64,000 bases of DNA from Nemertoderma westbladi (Eukaryota > Xenacoelomorpha > Nemertodermatida > Nemertodermatidae), in NCBI GenBank assembly GCA_032718475.1, contig JAUCBJ010007648.1, positions 1 to 64,000 on the forward strand, given 5' to 3'. A program made the translations under genes and the position numbers. Under the pieces are notes generated by a model. That model was not told the origin of the DNA. It made no database searches and saw only the letters and a list, made by a program, of their open reading frames with translations. This document shows, piece after piece, positions 21,844-32,100 of this stretch (position 1 is its first letter; every line of letters begins with the position of its first letter).

Positions 21844-22544
21844 CTAACCAGACTGGCGTCAAACTGGTAGCCGGCCTATATATTCAGATAAGTCTAATAC
21901 ACACTACGCGTATATCACACAATCCCCCATCCCCCCCCCCCCCCCCCCCATCTGCCACAATCATGTCAACCGAAATTCAGGAAATGTACAGGAATTCACT
22001 TATCACTTATAAATATCACTTGGCATAGAAATAAAAACGCTCCCCAAGACATTAATTTTAGATAACCGTGGAATTTATTTATTAAATATAAATATTCACC
22101 AATGAATTTATCGACGATATTTTGGGCCCAAATTCATGCCAATAAATACAAACCAACAACCAGATGTCCATTAATCGCCTACCCACAAACCTACAGTCAA
22201 ACTCAGACTAGCTGGCGTTGCTTCCGCACCGCGAAAGAAGCTCCCTAGCTTCAGACGACTTTTCAACTGTCTACATCTTCGTTCAAGTTACACTCAAATT
22301 AATGTATATGACATAAATGACCTTTATTATGTTCACTAAGAGTTAATAAAGAGAAGGCAGCACATAATTATTGACCTTTCAATTAGTTTACTATATTATT
22401 AGAAGTTCGTTAGGACTTCTTACTGTAAAACTATTCACTATCTATGTATGTAGGCCTATGAATATCGGGTGAACTCATCCGATAGAAAAAATGATATTAT
22501 ATTATTATAGATATTTTATATAGATATATAAAATGTTATAGCCG
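21844..22544. other. Unassigned region with poly-C tract
   Basis: A run of 19 C lies at 21931-21949. Otherwise AT-rich with no recognisable gene. Confidence 0.4.
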
Positions 22545-22870
22545 GCCGTCCACGGGTACGCATTCCTTGTGTTGGTTGCCAGAAAAGTTGGTCTGGTATG
22601 ACCTCGTATTTACTTCTCCAGCAGTGCCCATTGAATCTTAATCTGCGTTCACGGAGGGTGGTTGATACAGGTGCTATTAATTGTACTATAATGCTCGGCG
22701 TTTGTCATGTGTTGTCTCCAGCTGATGTTTAGGGCTGCCCTTAGTAGTCTTGTGTAGCAACCATAAATTCGTTGGCCAATTGCCCAGGTTTCACCCCCGT
22801 AGAAAAGTTAACTTTCCACTGTGGCTCGAAAGAACTTAGTACATATATCTGATACTACTTCCATCAGGGA
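22545..22870 (-). mobile_element. Old LINE remnant, C-terminal region
   Basis: Minus-strand pieces FYGGETWAIGQRIYGCYTRL, RAALNISWRQHMTNAEHYST and, after a frameshift, TTLRERRLRFNGHCWRSKYE with LFWQPTQGMRTRGRP match the standard post-RT layout of LINE ORF2 (LLYGxExW, then RRLRFxGHCxR). It is a different, older family than the 26.8-kb LINE and carries a stop and a frameshift. Confidence 0.7.
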
Positions 22871-22989
22871 GAAAATCAAGAATGGATAAGTGGACAGACA
22901 TTAAATACTGCCTAACTCAGAAAAAGTGGGCCAATACTTTCGCGAAGGGACTAGTATAGGACAAATTTGAAGATTGTAATTGAGATTGT

Positions 22990-23240
22990 CTTTATGTTCA
23001 GGAAAAGAATCATAGCCATTATCTTTGTAGACTTCCTATATGATGCCGGTACCTTGTTTAGTTCCTTGAAGCCAATTGGAATCCTGATGAGGTTGTTGCT
23101 GCAATGAAATTATTGTATGAAGGTTAAAAACAGAACTTTATACCTCTTATTCATTTGAAGTGTCATTGGATAGGGTTGGCGGTGTCTTCAAGGTGACACA
23201 CCTGCTCATTTCTTTCCCCTTTATTATTGTGGTTCATTAA
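22990..23240 (+). mobile_element. Degenerate LINE RT fragment
   Basis: Plus-strand segments IIAIIFVDFL, then after several frameshifts GVFK-VTHLL and FIIVVH, correspond to the HLAVIFVDFFKAFD and GVLQGDTLAPFLFIIVVD blocks of the LINE at 26781. It is heavily decayed. Confidence 0.6.
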
Positions 23241-24201
23241 TCACTGCTACATGTGTATCTTAAGTATTGTAAGCAACATCACCTTATGTGACCACACACA
23301 ATTTTGTGACCACCCTTATCTCAATTATTGCCCTTTGAGATGGCTGCTTAATTTTTTTTTCATATTGGACATACCTACACTATTTGTGCTTGCGATGCAT
23401 TCTGATTTTTATTTAATGTGAAGGGTACAGTGCATATGTCTTTTATACAGGTTGTGGGGCCTTCACGCAGCACGAGAGTTTATATAAGAAAGTTATTTCA
23501 GTTGGCCCTTACCTGTTATTTGCGTTCACTTTCCCCTGGAGAGGGATGCATTTTTATTGCGTCCTGCCCCCCCCCCCCCCCCACCCCCCGCCTATCTGTA
23601 CACCTAACATATATATATAGTGGCTAACATCCAAGCGCGGTTAATAGAAAACACACAAGACTTTTTATAGAAGTATATTGTTTCTAAGTGATTGATTACA
23701 TTACAGCGCTACAAAGATTTCCCCTGAGTGCAGATAAATTGATCTCTATCAAAACTAAACCTTCATTTCTGAATTAATAAACTCGATAGATTCCAGGACA
23801 GTACCAGTATCGAATCGATTGAAGCATAAACAGACGGGAACAATGGAATAATTAAATAGATAATCGAATTTATTAACGAGCTAATATCCTATAACAAAAA
23901 AAAACAATACAATGAATGGCATTAAATAAATAAATAAGAAATTTAACCAAACCGCCAATAAGAATAAATCAAATAAGAGAGGAGAGTTCCCTCCCTCGCT
24001 TCAACAGCCCTCTTAGTCTGCTGCACCACCCCAACCCAAAGGAGCACAGAGGATTAATGACAGGCAGAGGTATTAACAGGAAATTGTGTTTTAAAAGTAA
24101 TATATTTTTAGGTGTGGAGGCAACCCAATTTGTAAAAATTAATAAAACTTGATAATTACATTGCAAGTCTTTGGAAACAAACCGGATTACATGTCACAAA
24201 C
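23241..24201. other. Downstream of the last visible pappalysin exon; no exon found
   Basis: The poly-C run at 23567-23582 is preceded by TTTGCGT...CCTGGAGAGGGA, the same arrangement as at 13019-13086, so the C-tract is part of a dispersed repeat. I looked on minus for further pappalysin exons (expected LWDVGxE continuation, sushi repeats) and found none. Confidence 0.45.
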
Positions 24202-24319
24202 CTTATGGTTAATGGCATATCACAGTAGTGTGGTGTTGTCACATTAAGTCGTTGTTCAGAACCATCATCAAAAACTACAACTAATTTTCTAATTCCAGAA
24301 TCCGTGCCTATCTCTTCAT
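24202..24319 (-). CDS. PAPPA: Pappalysin exon 12 (last one visible)
   Basis: Acceptor TTTTGTTGCAG, then a frame reading DEEIGTDSGIRKLVVVF and ending HYCDMPLTIR, aligning with the segment of vertebrate PAPPA that ends in CDVPLTIR. It joins exon 11 in phase 1 and ends in phase 2 at AAG|GTTTGT. This part belongs to the beta-rich region after the catalytic domain. No following exon was found, so the C-terminal half (sushi repeats that bind the cell surface in vertebrate PAPPA, and the third Lin-12/Notch repeat) is outside the window, too diverged to see, or lost. Confidence 0.82.
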
Positions 24320-24467
24320 CTGCAACAAAAAAATTCGCAACCTTATTAATATCATATTATCTAGGTCTAAGTTCCCCATTGATTTATTGATTGATTTGAT
24401 TAATTTCCCAAATAATACATATAATACAGTAGAGAACACACGGATGTTTGTTACTGCAGAGACTCAC

Positions 24468-24686
24468 CACTATCTGCTATGATCCATATTGCCATTTCGT
24501 CAGCTATGACAGGGAATTTAAACTTGAGTTTGAGGAAGCATTTATCGTTAAAACAATTATTAGCATCACTGAACCAAGCATTGAGGCCATAAGTCCTCAC
24601 TGGGTCAAGTTTACTAATGTTTGTATTCCGTTCAGTGAACCAGACCCAGTCGCTTTCACCTTTGCATCCACTGGAATCTGGGGGAC
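24468..24686 (-). CDS. PAPPA: Pappalysin exon 11
   Basis: Acceptor GAAACAG at 24687, donor AGTG|GTGAGT at 24468; phases 1 and 1. The frame reads PPDSSGCKGESDWVWFTERN, CFNDKCFLKLKFKFPVIADE and MAIWIIADSG. Cysteine placement (C..., NNCFNDKC) and the CYLELEF-like strand match the PAPPA region after the catalytic module. The phase-1 start fits any of the first four repeated donors of exon 10. Confidence 0.85.
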
Positions 24687-24825
24687 CTGTTTCAAATAGA
24701 ATAGAAGTCAGTTAAGTATATCAGTATATTGTATAGTAGCATATAAGTATATATCAGTAATTAATCTCACATAAACCTTTACTACGTCCTCAATAAAGTT
24801 GTTCCTTGAGGTATTTTTATTTATT

Positions 24826-25163
24826 GGATGACTCACCCGTCGCTTCCTTCTCCGTAAGCTTCCAATAAGCTTTATTATTGGATGACTCACCCGTCGCTTC
24901 CTTCTCCGTAAGCTTCCAATAAGCTTTATTATTGGATGACTGACTCACCCGTCGCTTCCTTCTCCGTAAGCTTCCAATAAGCTTTATTATTGGATGACTC
25001 ACCCGTCGCTTCCTTCTCCGTAAGCTTCCAATAAGCTTTATTATTGGATGACTCACCCGTCGCTTCTTTCTCCGTAAGCTTCCAATAAGCTTTATTATTG
25101 GATGACTCACCCGTCGCTTCCTTCTCCGTAAGCTTCCAATAAGCTTTATTATTGGATGACTCA
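24826..25163 (-). repeat. 54-bp exon-intron minisatellite with repeated splice donors
   Basis: Six tandem copies of a 54-bp unit that encodes KAYWKLTEKEATG, immediately followed by GGGTGAGTCATCC. Each copy therefore ends in CGG|GTGAGT, a strong 5' splice-site consensus, at 25110, 25056, 25002, 24948, 24890 and 24836 (first intron base, minus strand). Between the fourth and fifth donors a 4-bp insertion (GTCA repeated) breaks the 54-bp register. The open frame continues through the first four copies and ends soon after the insertion. The last copy fades into intron sequence after 24826. Confidence 0.92.
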
Positions 25164-25384
25164 GCGGATGTTGCATATTGTAATATTCTGTCTCTGGAGT
25201 CGCATTGATCGCAAAGTCTAGATATTGGTGTCAGCCATGCAATTGTAACGCTGTCAAGATCACCCATATTATATATAGCACTGGTTACCGATACAACGAA
25301 AGGTGCTGTGGGTGGAGGTGATGGGCCCCAATCATTTACCCAAGATGAATAAGTCAGATCAACATAGCAGTGCATTCGTGCAAC
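25111..25384 (-). CDS. PAPPA: Pappalysin exon 10 (to the first donor)
   Basis: Acceptor TATTTCTAG at 25385, phase 0. It reads VARMHCYVDLTYSSW, then a fibronectin-III-like stretch (DSVTIAWLTP), RLCDQCDSRDRILQYATSAE and the first copy of KAYWKLTEKEATG. Vertebrate PAPPA has the same order: VARMHCYLD, DSVTLEW, CHLC...RILVQYA and a GHWSPREAEG segment. Using the first donor gives a length comparable to PAPPA and phase 1, matching exon 11. Use of donors two to four would add 18, 36 or 54 residues in frame; donors five and six would shift the frame because of the 4-bp insertion. Confidence 0.88.
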
Positions 25385-25465
25385 CTAGAAATAAATATTG
25401 TATAATTAATCATCTTAATTCAAAATTGATTACATTCAAAGGCTCACTTTAGCAACATCCCTAAC

Positions 25466-25629
25466 CTGATCCGGTGAAAAACTATTGATGCAGTCATCAC
25501 CACCAGCTCCCATATAGTTATCAAAAGGAGTGTTCGAAAATGTATTGACTATTCCGCAGTTGTCCCCACCTCCCGGATCAGAACACCCATAATACGCCGT
25601 GGTTGGATTGGTATCAGAACACATATCCC
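25466..25629 (-). CDS. PAPPA: Pappalysin exon 9 (Met-turn region)
   Basis: Acceptor TTCAATGCAG at 25630; donor CAG|GTTAGG at 25466, phases 1 to 0. The frame reads GDMCSDTNPT, YYGCSDPGGGDNCG, FSNTPFDNYMGAGGDDC and INSFSPDQ. These match the PAPPA segment containing the Met-turn methionine (here in FDNYMGAGGDDC) that underlies the zinc site in metzincins. Ending at this GT gives SFSPDQ-VARMHC on joining exon 10, the family consensus. A later GT (AAA|GTGAGC) would insert extra residues and is disfavoured. Confidence 0.9.
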
Positions 25630-26765
25630 CTGCATTGAAGAAAAAACATGTAAGTTACTTTATTGGAGCTGCTAGGGTTGTGCAGAAGTGATGGGAAGTG
25701 CAGAACATTGTCAACCGGGACCATATCACTGTCATCGACAGTTATGGATGGAATGCGATGTGAGACTGTCATCATTAAATTAGCACTCTGTAATCTCACC
25801 CAGAGTGCAGCGGCAGGCTGTGGCGTTGTTTCTGATATGTTGATCTTTTAGATCGGAAAATACAAGGAACTTGTTGTCTGTTGAATTTAGCGTTTTTATA
25901 AATTTTTATTTTTAAATATAACATTATTTTAACACTTTCAAAGGGGTTAAACAGTCAACTACATTATTCTCACTTCATTTACTTCCCCAAGAGAGTTAGG
26001 TCCCATAGCCATAGAGCGTTAGGTCCCATAGCCATAGAGCGTTAGGTCCCATTGCCATAGAGCGTTAGGTCCCATAGCCATAGAGCGTTAGGTCCCATTG
26101 CCATAGAGCGTTAGGTCCCATTGCCATAGAGCGTTAAGTCCCATTGCCATAGATCGTGTTAGGCCCCATTGCCATAGAGCGTTAGGTCCCATTGCCATAG
26201 AGCGTTAGGTCCCATAGCCATAGAGCGTTAGGTCCCATTGCCATAGAGCGTTAGGTCCCATTGCCATAGAGCGTTAAGTCCCATTTCCATAGATCGTGTT
26301 AGGCCCCATTGCCATATAGCGTTAGGTCCCATTGCCATAGAGCGTTAGGTCCCATAGCCATAGAGCGTTAGGTCCCATAGCCATAGAGCGTTAGGTCCCA
26401 TAGCCATAGAGCGTTAGGTCCGTACCATTGTCATAGAGCGTTAGGTCCCATAGCCATAGAGCGTTAGGTCCCATTGCCATAGAGCGTTAGGTCCCATTGC
26501 CATAGAGCGTTAGGTCCCATTGCCATAGAGCGTTAAGTCCCATTGCCATAGATCGTGTTAGGCCCCATTGCCATAGAGCGTTAGGTCCCATTGCCATAGA
26601 GCGTTAGGTCCCATAGCCATAGAGCGTTAGGTCCCATTGCCATAGAGCGTTAGGTCCCATTGCCATAGAGCGTTAAGTCCCATTTCCATAGATCGTGTTA
26701 GGTCCCATTGCCATAGAGCGTTAGGTCCCATTGCCATAGAGCGTTAAGTCCCATTGCCATAGATC

Positions 26766-29132
26766 GTGTTAGGCCCCATTCAGCGAACTGGAAAGCTATG
26801 GACTCATAGTGGACCCAGTGGTCACAAGTCCCAGATAGACCATATTCTGTTTCGTAGGAAATACAGGAGCTCTATACAAGACTGTAATGCATTTACACTT
26901 CGACCCTTCTCCAGTGATCACCGCCTTATTGTGGCCAAGGTAAGACTTAGTCTGCGTGCTAGCAGAACAACGAAATCTGCCTTGCCGCGGCATGACTGGT
27001 CCTCTCTGTTGCAACAGCCAAGTGTGAGATCCAGCTTCACACTACAGCTGAGCAACAGGTATGAGGCTCTTGCCTCTGAGGCGGCAGATCACTGTGAGGG
27101 CTATACTGCCTTTACAGAAGCAGTTAAGTTAGCAGCTGCAGAAACAGTTCCTGTATACCCTCGAAACAGGAAAAGGGCCCCCTGGACTGACAACAAAATT
27201 CAAAAGTGCCGAAATGACCTTCATAAGGCGCAGAAAGAGTCCCGACTCAAACAGACTACAGCGGCCAAGAATGCAGTTAAGGCTGCATCTAGGTCCCTCA
27301 ACAGGCAGTACTCTGTTAATCTACAGGAGCTAATAAACCAACAGGTTGATGCCATCAATGATGCTGACGACAGCAGGCAATCATCCCAGGCATGGAAATC
27401 GATCAATCTGCTTACTGGGCGGAAAAGCCAACCAACCACCAAGGTTAAGGCTGAATCACCAGCCGATCGCCTCAATGGTTGGAAAGCCCACTTTGAAAAG
27501 CTCCTCAATAATGACAGGGTATTGCCTGATAACTTTATAGAAGTAAAGGTGTCTGAGTCTGTACTCCCAGATATTCCCATTGGCGATATCTCCTTTGCAG
27601 AAGTGAAGGCTGCTGCAAAGAGCATTAAGACCAATCGTGCCAGTGGAGTAGATGGTGTTCCCCCTGAGGTCTTTAAAATACCTGAGTGTTTAAAGCTCAT
27701 CTATCCCATCATAGTAGACATGTACCGTACAACAAGAGTCCCACAAGAAATGAAAACAAATAAGTTGGTTCCAGTTCCCAAGAAGGGCAACCTAACACTC
27801 TATGGTTCTTTTCGGGGAATCTCATTGATCTCGATTGCTGCAAAACTATACAATAGAATTCTATTAAATCGCATCAGGGATCCCATTGAGAGACTGCTAC
27901 GTGGAAATCAGAATGGGTTCCGTAAAGGTCGTGGGACCATGGAGCCCATTTTGGCACTTAGAAGGATAATTGAAGAGTTATCAAAAAAGAAAGACAGGCA
28001 TCTGGCTGTTATATTTGTTGACTTCTTCAAGGCCTTTGATTCAGTCTCTCGCTCACGTATGTTCAGCATACTTTCATTATATGGGATTCCTGATGAAATT
28101 ATTGCAGCAATCAGATCAGTATACGATGGTTCGACAACATTTGTGTCTACTGTTGATGGTGACACAGAACCATTTGAAGTGTTATGGGGCGTCCTCCAAG
28201 GAGACACACTTGCACCATTCTTGTTCATTATTGTGGTTGACTATGTTCTACGCATGTCCTTAGATCATCATAATGATGATGGGGTGATGATAACTCCACC
28301 TACTGGCTCCAGAAGTCGAGGAAATCCTGCCAAGTACCTAACTGATCTAGACTTTGCTGATGACTTAGGAGTACTCTCAGAATCATTAGAGGGAGCCCAG
28401 CGGCTCCTCAGCTCATTAGAACATGCTGCTTCTAGTGTTGGTCTTTTTATTAACTCCAGAAAGACAAAAATTCTGACAGTTAACCTTGAAAGTCCTCAGC
28501 AAGTCTCTGATCGGATGAGCATAAGCTCAAAGGATGGTATGCTTGAGCATGTGGACGACTTCTGTTACCTGGGATCATGGATCCGGAAGTCAGGTGAGGA
28601 CCTTCGAATACGTAAGGGAAAGGCATGGGCAGCCTTGAATAGGCTTTCCAGGATTTGGAAGTCACCTAGAATTAATCGGAAACTTAAGGTCCGATTATTC
28701 AGAGCAGCAGTAGTTCCAGTACTCCTCTACGGGAGTCCATGCTGGGCTCTAACTGCTGAGGACACCAAATCTCTGGATGGCACATTCACAAGAATGCTAC
28801 GCCGGGTACATTGTGTCAAGTACAATGCACACATCTCCAACCAGACACTATATAACATTGGAGGTGTCTCATTGGTTCCCCCAAGCTTGACACTAGAACA
28901 AAATCGCCTCCGCTTTGCAGGACATTGCTTTCGCCGTGAGGACCAGCCAGTGCATAATCTTGTACTTTGGCAGCCTCATGGAGTGAATAAGCATGGTGGA
29001 CAGCCCATGACTTTCTTGAGACGCATCTTAAAGGACACTGGCCTTAAAGATGCGGATGATCTAGCAAATGTCATGGGTGATAGGGAGTTGTGGCGGTGCA
29101 ATTTTGTTGACAAGCCGGCACAGCATTCTTAA
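26766..29132 (+). CDS. LINE ORF2: endonuclease C-terminus, reverse transcriptase
   Basis: 788 codons; the first residues derive from the satellite. Residues about 22-60 hold the APE-endonuclease end (SQIDHILF ... FSSDHRLIVAKV, with the SDH catalytic motif). RT follows from about residue 270: KSIKTNRASGVDGVPPEVFK, TNKLVPVPKKGNLTLYGSFR, NGFRKGRGTMEP, VIFVDFFKAFDSVS, GVLQGDTLAPFLFIIVVDY and the catalytic LDFADDLGVLSES. The C-terminal LLYGSPCWALT / LRFAGHCFRRED / FLRRILKDTG blocks complete it. Only the N-terminal endonuclease part and the 5' UTR are missing. It cannot retrotranspose alone, but the absence of stops points to a recent insertion. I cannot assign the clade with certainty (RTE/CR1-like layout). 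Confidence 0.93.
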   Translation: MLGPIQRTGKLWTHSGPSGHKSQIDHILFRRKYRSSIQDCNAFTLRPFSSDHRLIVAKVRLSLRASRTTKSALPRHDWSSLLQQPSVRSSFTLQLSNRYEALASEAADHCEGYTAFTEAVKLAAAETVPVYPRNRKRAPWTDNKIQKCRNDLHKAQKESRLKQTTAAKNAVKAASRSLNRQYSVNLQELINQQVDAINDADDSRQSSQAWKSINLLTGRKSQPTTKVKAESPADRLNGWKAHFEKLLNNDRVLPDNFIEVKVSESVLPDIPIGDISFAEVKAAAKSIKTNRASGVDGVPPEVFKIPECLKLIYPIIVDMYRTTRVPQEMKTNKLVPVPKKGNLTLYGSFRGISLISIAAKLYNRILLNRIRDPIERLLRGNQNGFRKGRGTMEPILALRRIIEELSKKKDRHLAVIFVDFFKAFDSVSRSRMFSILSLYGIPDEIIAAIRSVYDGSTTFVSTVDGDTEPFEVLWGVLQGDTLAPFLFIIVVDYVLRMSLDHHNDDGVMITPPTGSRSRGNPAKYLTDLDFADDLGVLSESLEGAQRLLSSLEHAASSVGLFINSRKTKILTVNLESPQQVSDRMSISSKDGMLEHVDDFCYLGSWIRKSGEDLRIRKGKAWAALNRLSRIWKSPRINRKLKVRLFRAAVVPVLLYGSPCWALTAEDTKSLDGTFTRMLRRVHCVKYNAHISNQTLYNIGGVSLVPPSLTLEQNRLRFAGHCFRREDQPVHNLVLWQPHGVNKHGGQPMTFLRRILKDTGLKDADDLANVMGDRELWRCNFVDKPAQHS

Positions 29133-29174
29133 AAATGCAGCTGCAATGCAGCATGCCGATCCTAGTAGTAGTAG
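26781..29174 (+). mobile_element. Most complete LINE copy, inserted in the satellite
   Basis: 5'-truncated non-LTR retrotransposon flanked by an 11-bp target duplication TAGGCCCCATT (26770-26780 and 29175-29185, edge ambiguous by up to 3 bases because the tail is (TAG)n). The flank is satellite sequence, so it inserted after the array existed. Its open frame is intact from the left edge to the stop at 29132, followed by about 40 bases containing GCAGCTGCAATGCAGCATGC and the TAG tail. Confidence 0.95.
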
Positions 29175-32100
29175 TAGGCCCCATTGCCATAGAGCGTTAG
29201 GTCCCATTGCCATAGAGCGTTAGGTCCCATAGCCATAGAGCGTTAGGTCCCATTGCCATAGAGCGTTAGGTCCCATTGCCATAGAGCGTTAAGTCCCATT
29301 GCCATAGATCGTGTTAGGCCCCATTGCCATAGAGCGTTAGGTCCCATTGCCATAGAGCGTTAGGTCCCATAGCCATAGAGCGTTAGGTCCCATTGCCATA
29401 GAGCGTTAGGTCCCATTGCCATAGAGCGTTAAGTCCCATTTCCATAGATCGTGTTAGGCCCCATTGCCATATAGCGTTAGGTCCCATTGCCATAGAGCGT
29501 TAGGTCCCATAGCCATAGAGCGTTAGGTCCCATAGCCATAGAGCGTTAGGTCCCATAGCCATAGAGCGTTAGGTCCCATAGCCATAGAGCGTTAGGTCCC
29601 ATTGCCATAGAGCGTTAGGTCCCATTGCCATAGAGCGTTAAGTCCCATTGCCATAGATCGTGTTAGGCCCCATTGCCATAGAGCGTTAGGTCCCATTGCC
29701 ATAGAGCGTTAGGTCCCATAGCCATAGAGCGTTAGGTCCCATTGCCATAGAGCGTTAGGTCCCATTGCCATAGAGCGTTAAGTCCCATTTCCATAGATCG
29801 TGTTAGGCCCCATTGCCATATAGCGTTAGGTCCCATTGCCATAGAGCGTTAGGTCCCATAGCCATAGAGCGTTAGGTCCCATAGCCATAGAGCGTTAGGT
29901 CCCATTGCCATAGAGCGTTAGGTCCCATTGCCATAGAGCGTTAAGTCCCATTGCCATAGATCGTGTTAGGCCCCATTGCCATAGAGCGTTAGGTCCCATT
30001 GCCATAGAGCGTTAGGTCCCATAGCCATAGAGCGTTAGGTCCCATTGCCATAGAGCGTTAGGTCCCATTGCCATAGAGCGTTAAGTCCCATTGCCATAGA
30101 TCGTGTTAGGCCCCATTGCCATAGAGCGTTAGGTCCCATTGCCATAGAGCGTTAGGTCCCATTGCCATAGAGCGTTAGGTTCCATTGCCATAGTACGTTA
30201 GGTCCGTACCATTGCCATAGAGCGTTAGGTCCCATAGCCATAGAGCGTTAGGTCCCATTGCCATAGAGCGTTAGGTCCCATTGCCATAGAGCGTTAGGGC
30301 CCATTGCCATAGAGCGTTAAGTCCCATTGCCACAGATCGTGTTAGGCCCCATTGCCATAGAGCGTTAGGTCCCATTGCCATAGAGCGTTAGGTCCCATTG
30401 CCATAGAGCGTTAGGTCCCATTGCCATAGAGCATCAGGTCCCATTGCCATGGAGCGTTAGGTCCCTTTGCCATATAGCATTAGGCCCCATTGCCATAGAG
30501 CGTTAGGTCCCATTGCCATAGAGCGTTAGGTCCCATAGCCATATAGCGTTAGGTCCCATTGCCATAGAGCATTAGGTCCCATTGCCATGGAGCGTTAGGT
30601 CCCATTACCATATAGCATTAGGTCCCATTGCCATAGAACGTTAGGTCCCATTGCCATAGCGCGTTAGGTCCCATAGCCATAGAGCGTTAGGTCCCATTGC
30701 CATAGAGCGTTAGGTCCCATTGCCATAGTACGTTAGGTCCGTACCATTGTCATAGAGCGTTAGGTCCCATTGCTATAGAGCGTTAGGTCACATTGCCATA
30801 GATCGTTAGGTCCCATAGCCATAGAGCGTTAGGTCCGTACCATTGCCATAGAGCGTTAGGTCCCATTGCCATACAGTGTTAGGTCCCATTGCCATAGAGC
30901 GTTAGGTCCCATTGCCATAGAGCGTTAGGTCCCATTGTCATAGAGCGTTAGGTCCCATTGCCATAGAGCGTTAGGACCCATTGTCATAGAGCGTGTTAGT
31001 TCCCATTGCCATAGAGCGACAGGTCCCATTGCCATAGAGCGTCAGGTCCCATTGCCATAGAGCGATAGGTCCGTACCATTGCCATAGAGCGTTAGGTCCC
31101 ATTGCCATAGAGCGTTAGGTCCCATTGTCATAGAGCGTTAGGTCCCATAGCCATAGAGCGTTAGGTCCCATAGCCATAGAGCGTTAGGTCCCATTGCCAT
31201 AGAGCGTTAGGTCCCATAGCCATAGAGCGTTAGGTCCCATAGCCATAGAGCGTTAAGTCCCATTGCCATAGAGCGTTAGGTCCCATAGCCATAGAGCGTT
31301 AGGTTCCATTGCCATAGAGCGTCAGGTCCCATTACCATAGAGCGTTAGGTCCCATTGCCATAGAGCGTTAGGTCCCATTGTCATAGAGCGTTAGGTCCCA
31401 TAGCCATAGAGCGTTAGGTCCCATAGCCATAGAGCGTTAGGTCCCATTGCCATAGAGTGTTAGGTCCGTACCATTGCCATAGAGCGTTAGGTCCCATTGC
31501 CATAGAGCGTTAGGTCCGTACCATTGCCATAGAGCGTGTTAGGTCCCATTGCCATAGAGCGTTAGGTCCGTACCATTGTCATAGAGCGTTAGGTCCCATT
31601 GCTATGGAGCGTTAGGTCCCATTGCCATAGAGCGTTAGGTCCCATAGCCATAGAGCGTTAGGTCCCATAGCCATAGAGCGTTAGGTCCCATTGCCATAGA
31701 GTGTTAGGTCCCATTGCCATAGAGCGTTAGGTCCCATTGCCATAGAGCATCAGGTCCCATTGCCATGGAGCGTTAGGTCCCTTTGCCATATAGCATTAGG
31801 CCCCATTGCCATAGAGCGTTAGGTCCCATTGCCATAGAGCGTTAGGTCCCATAGCCATATAGCGTTAGGTCCCATTGCCATAGAGCATTAGGTCCCATTG
31901 CCATGGAGCGTTAGGTCCCATTACCATATAGCATTAGGTCCCATTGCCATAGAACGTTAGGTCCCATTGCCATAGCGCGTTAGGTCCCATAGCCATAGAG
32001 CGTTAGGTCCCATTGCCATAGAGCGTTAGGTCCCATTGCCATAGTACGTTAGGTCCGTACCATTGTCATAGAGCGTTAGGTCCCATTGCTATAGAGCGTT

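Noticed and set aside
25441-25465. Alternative end of exon 9 at AAA|GTGAGC
   Set aside because: Adds RDVAK-type residues absent from the family and breaks the phase-0 join to VARMHC in exon 10.
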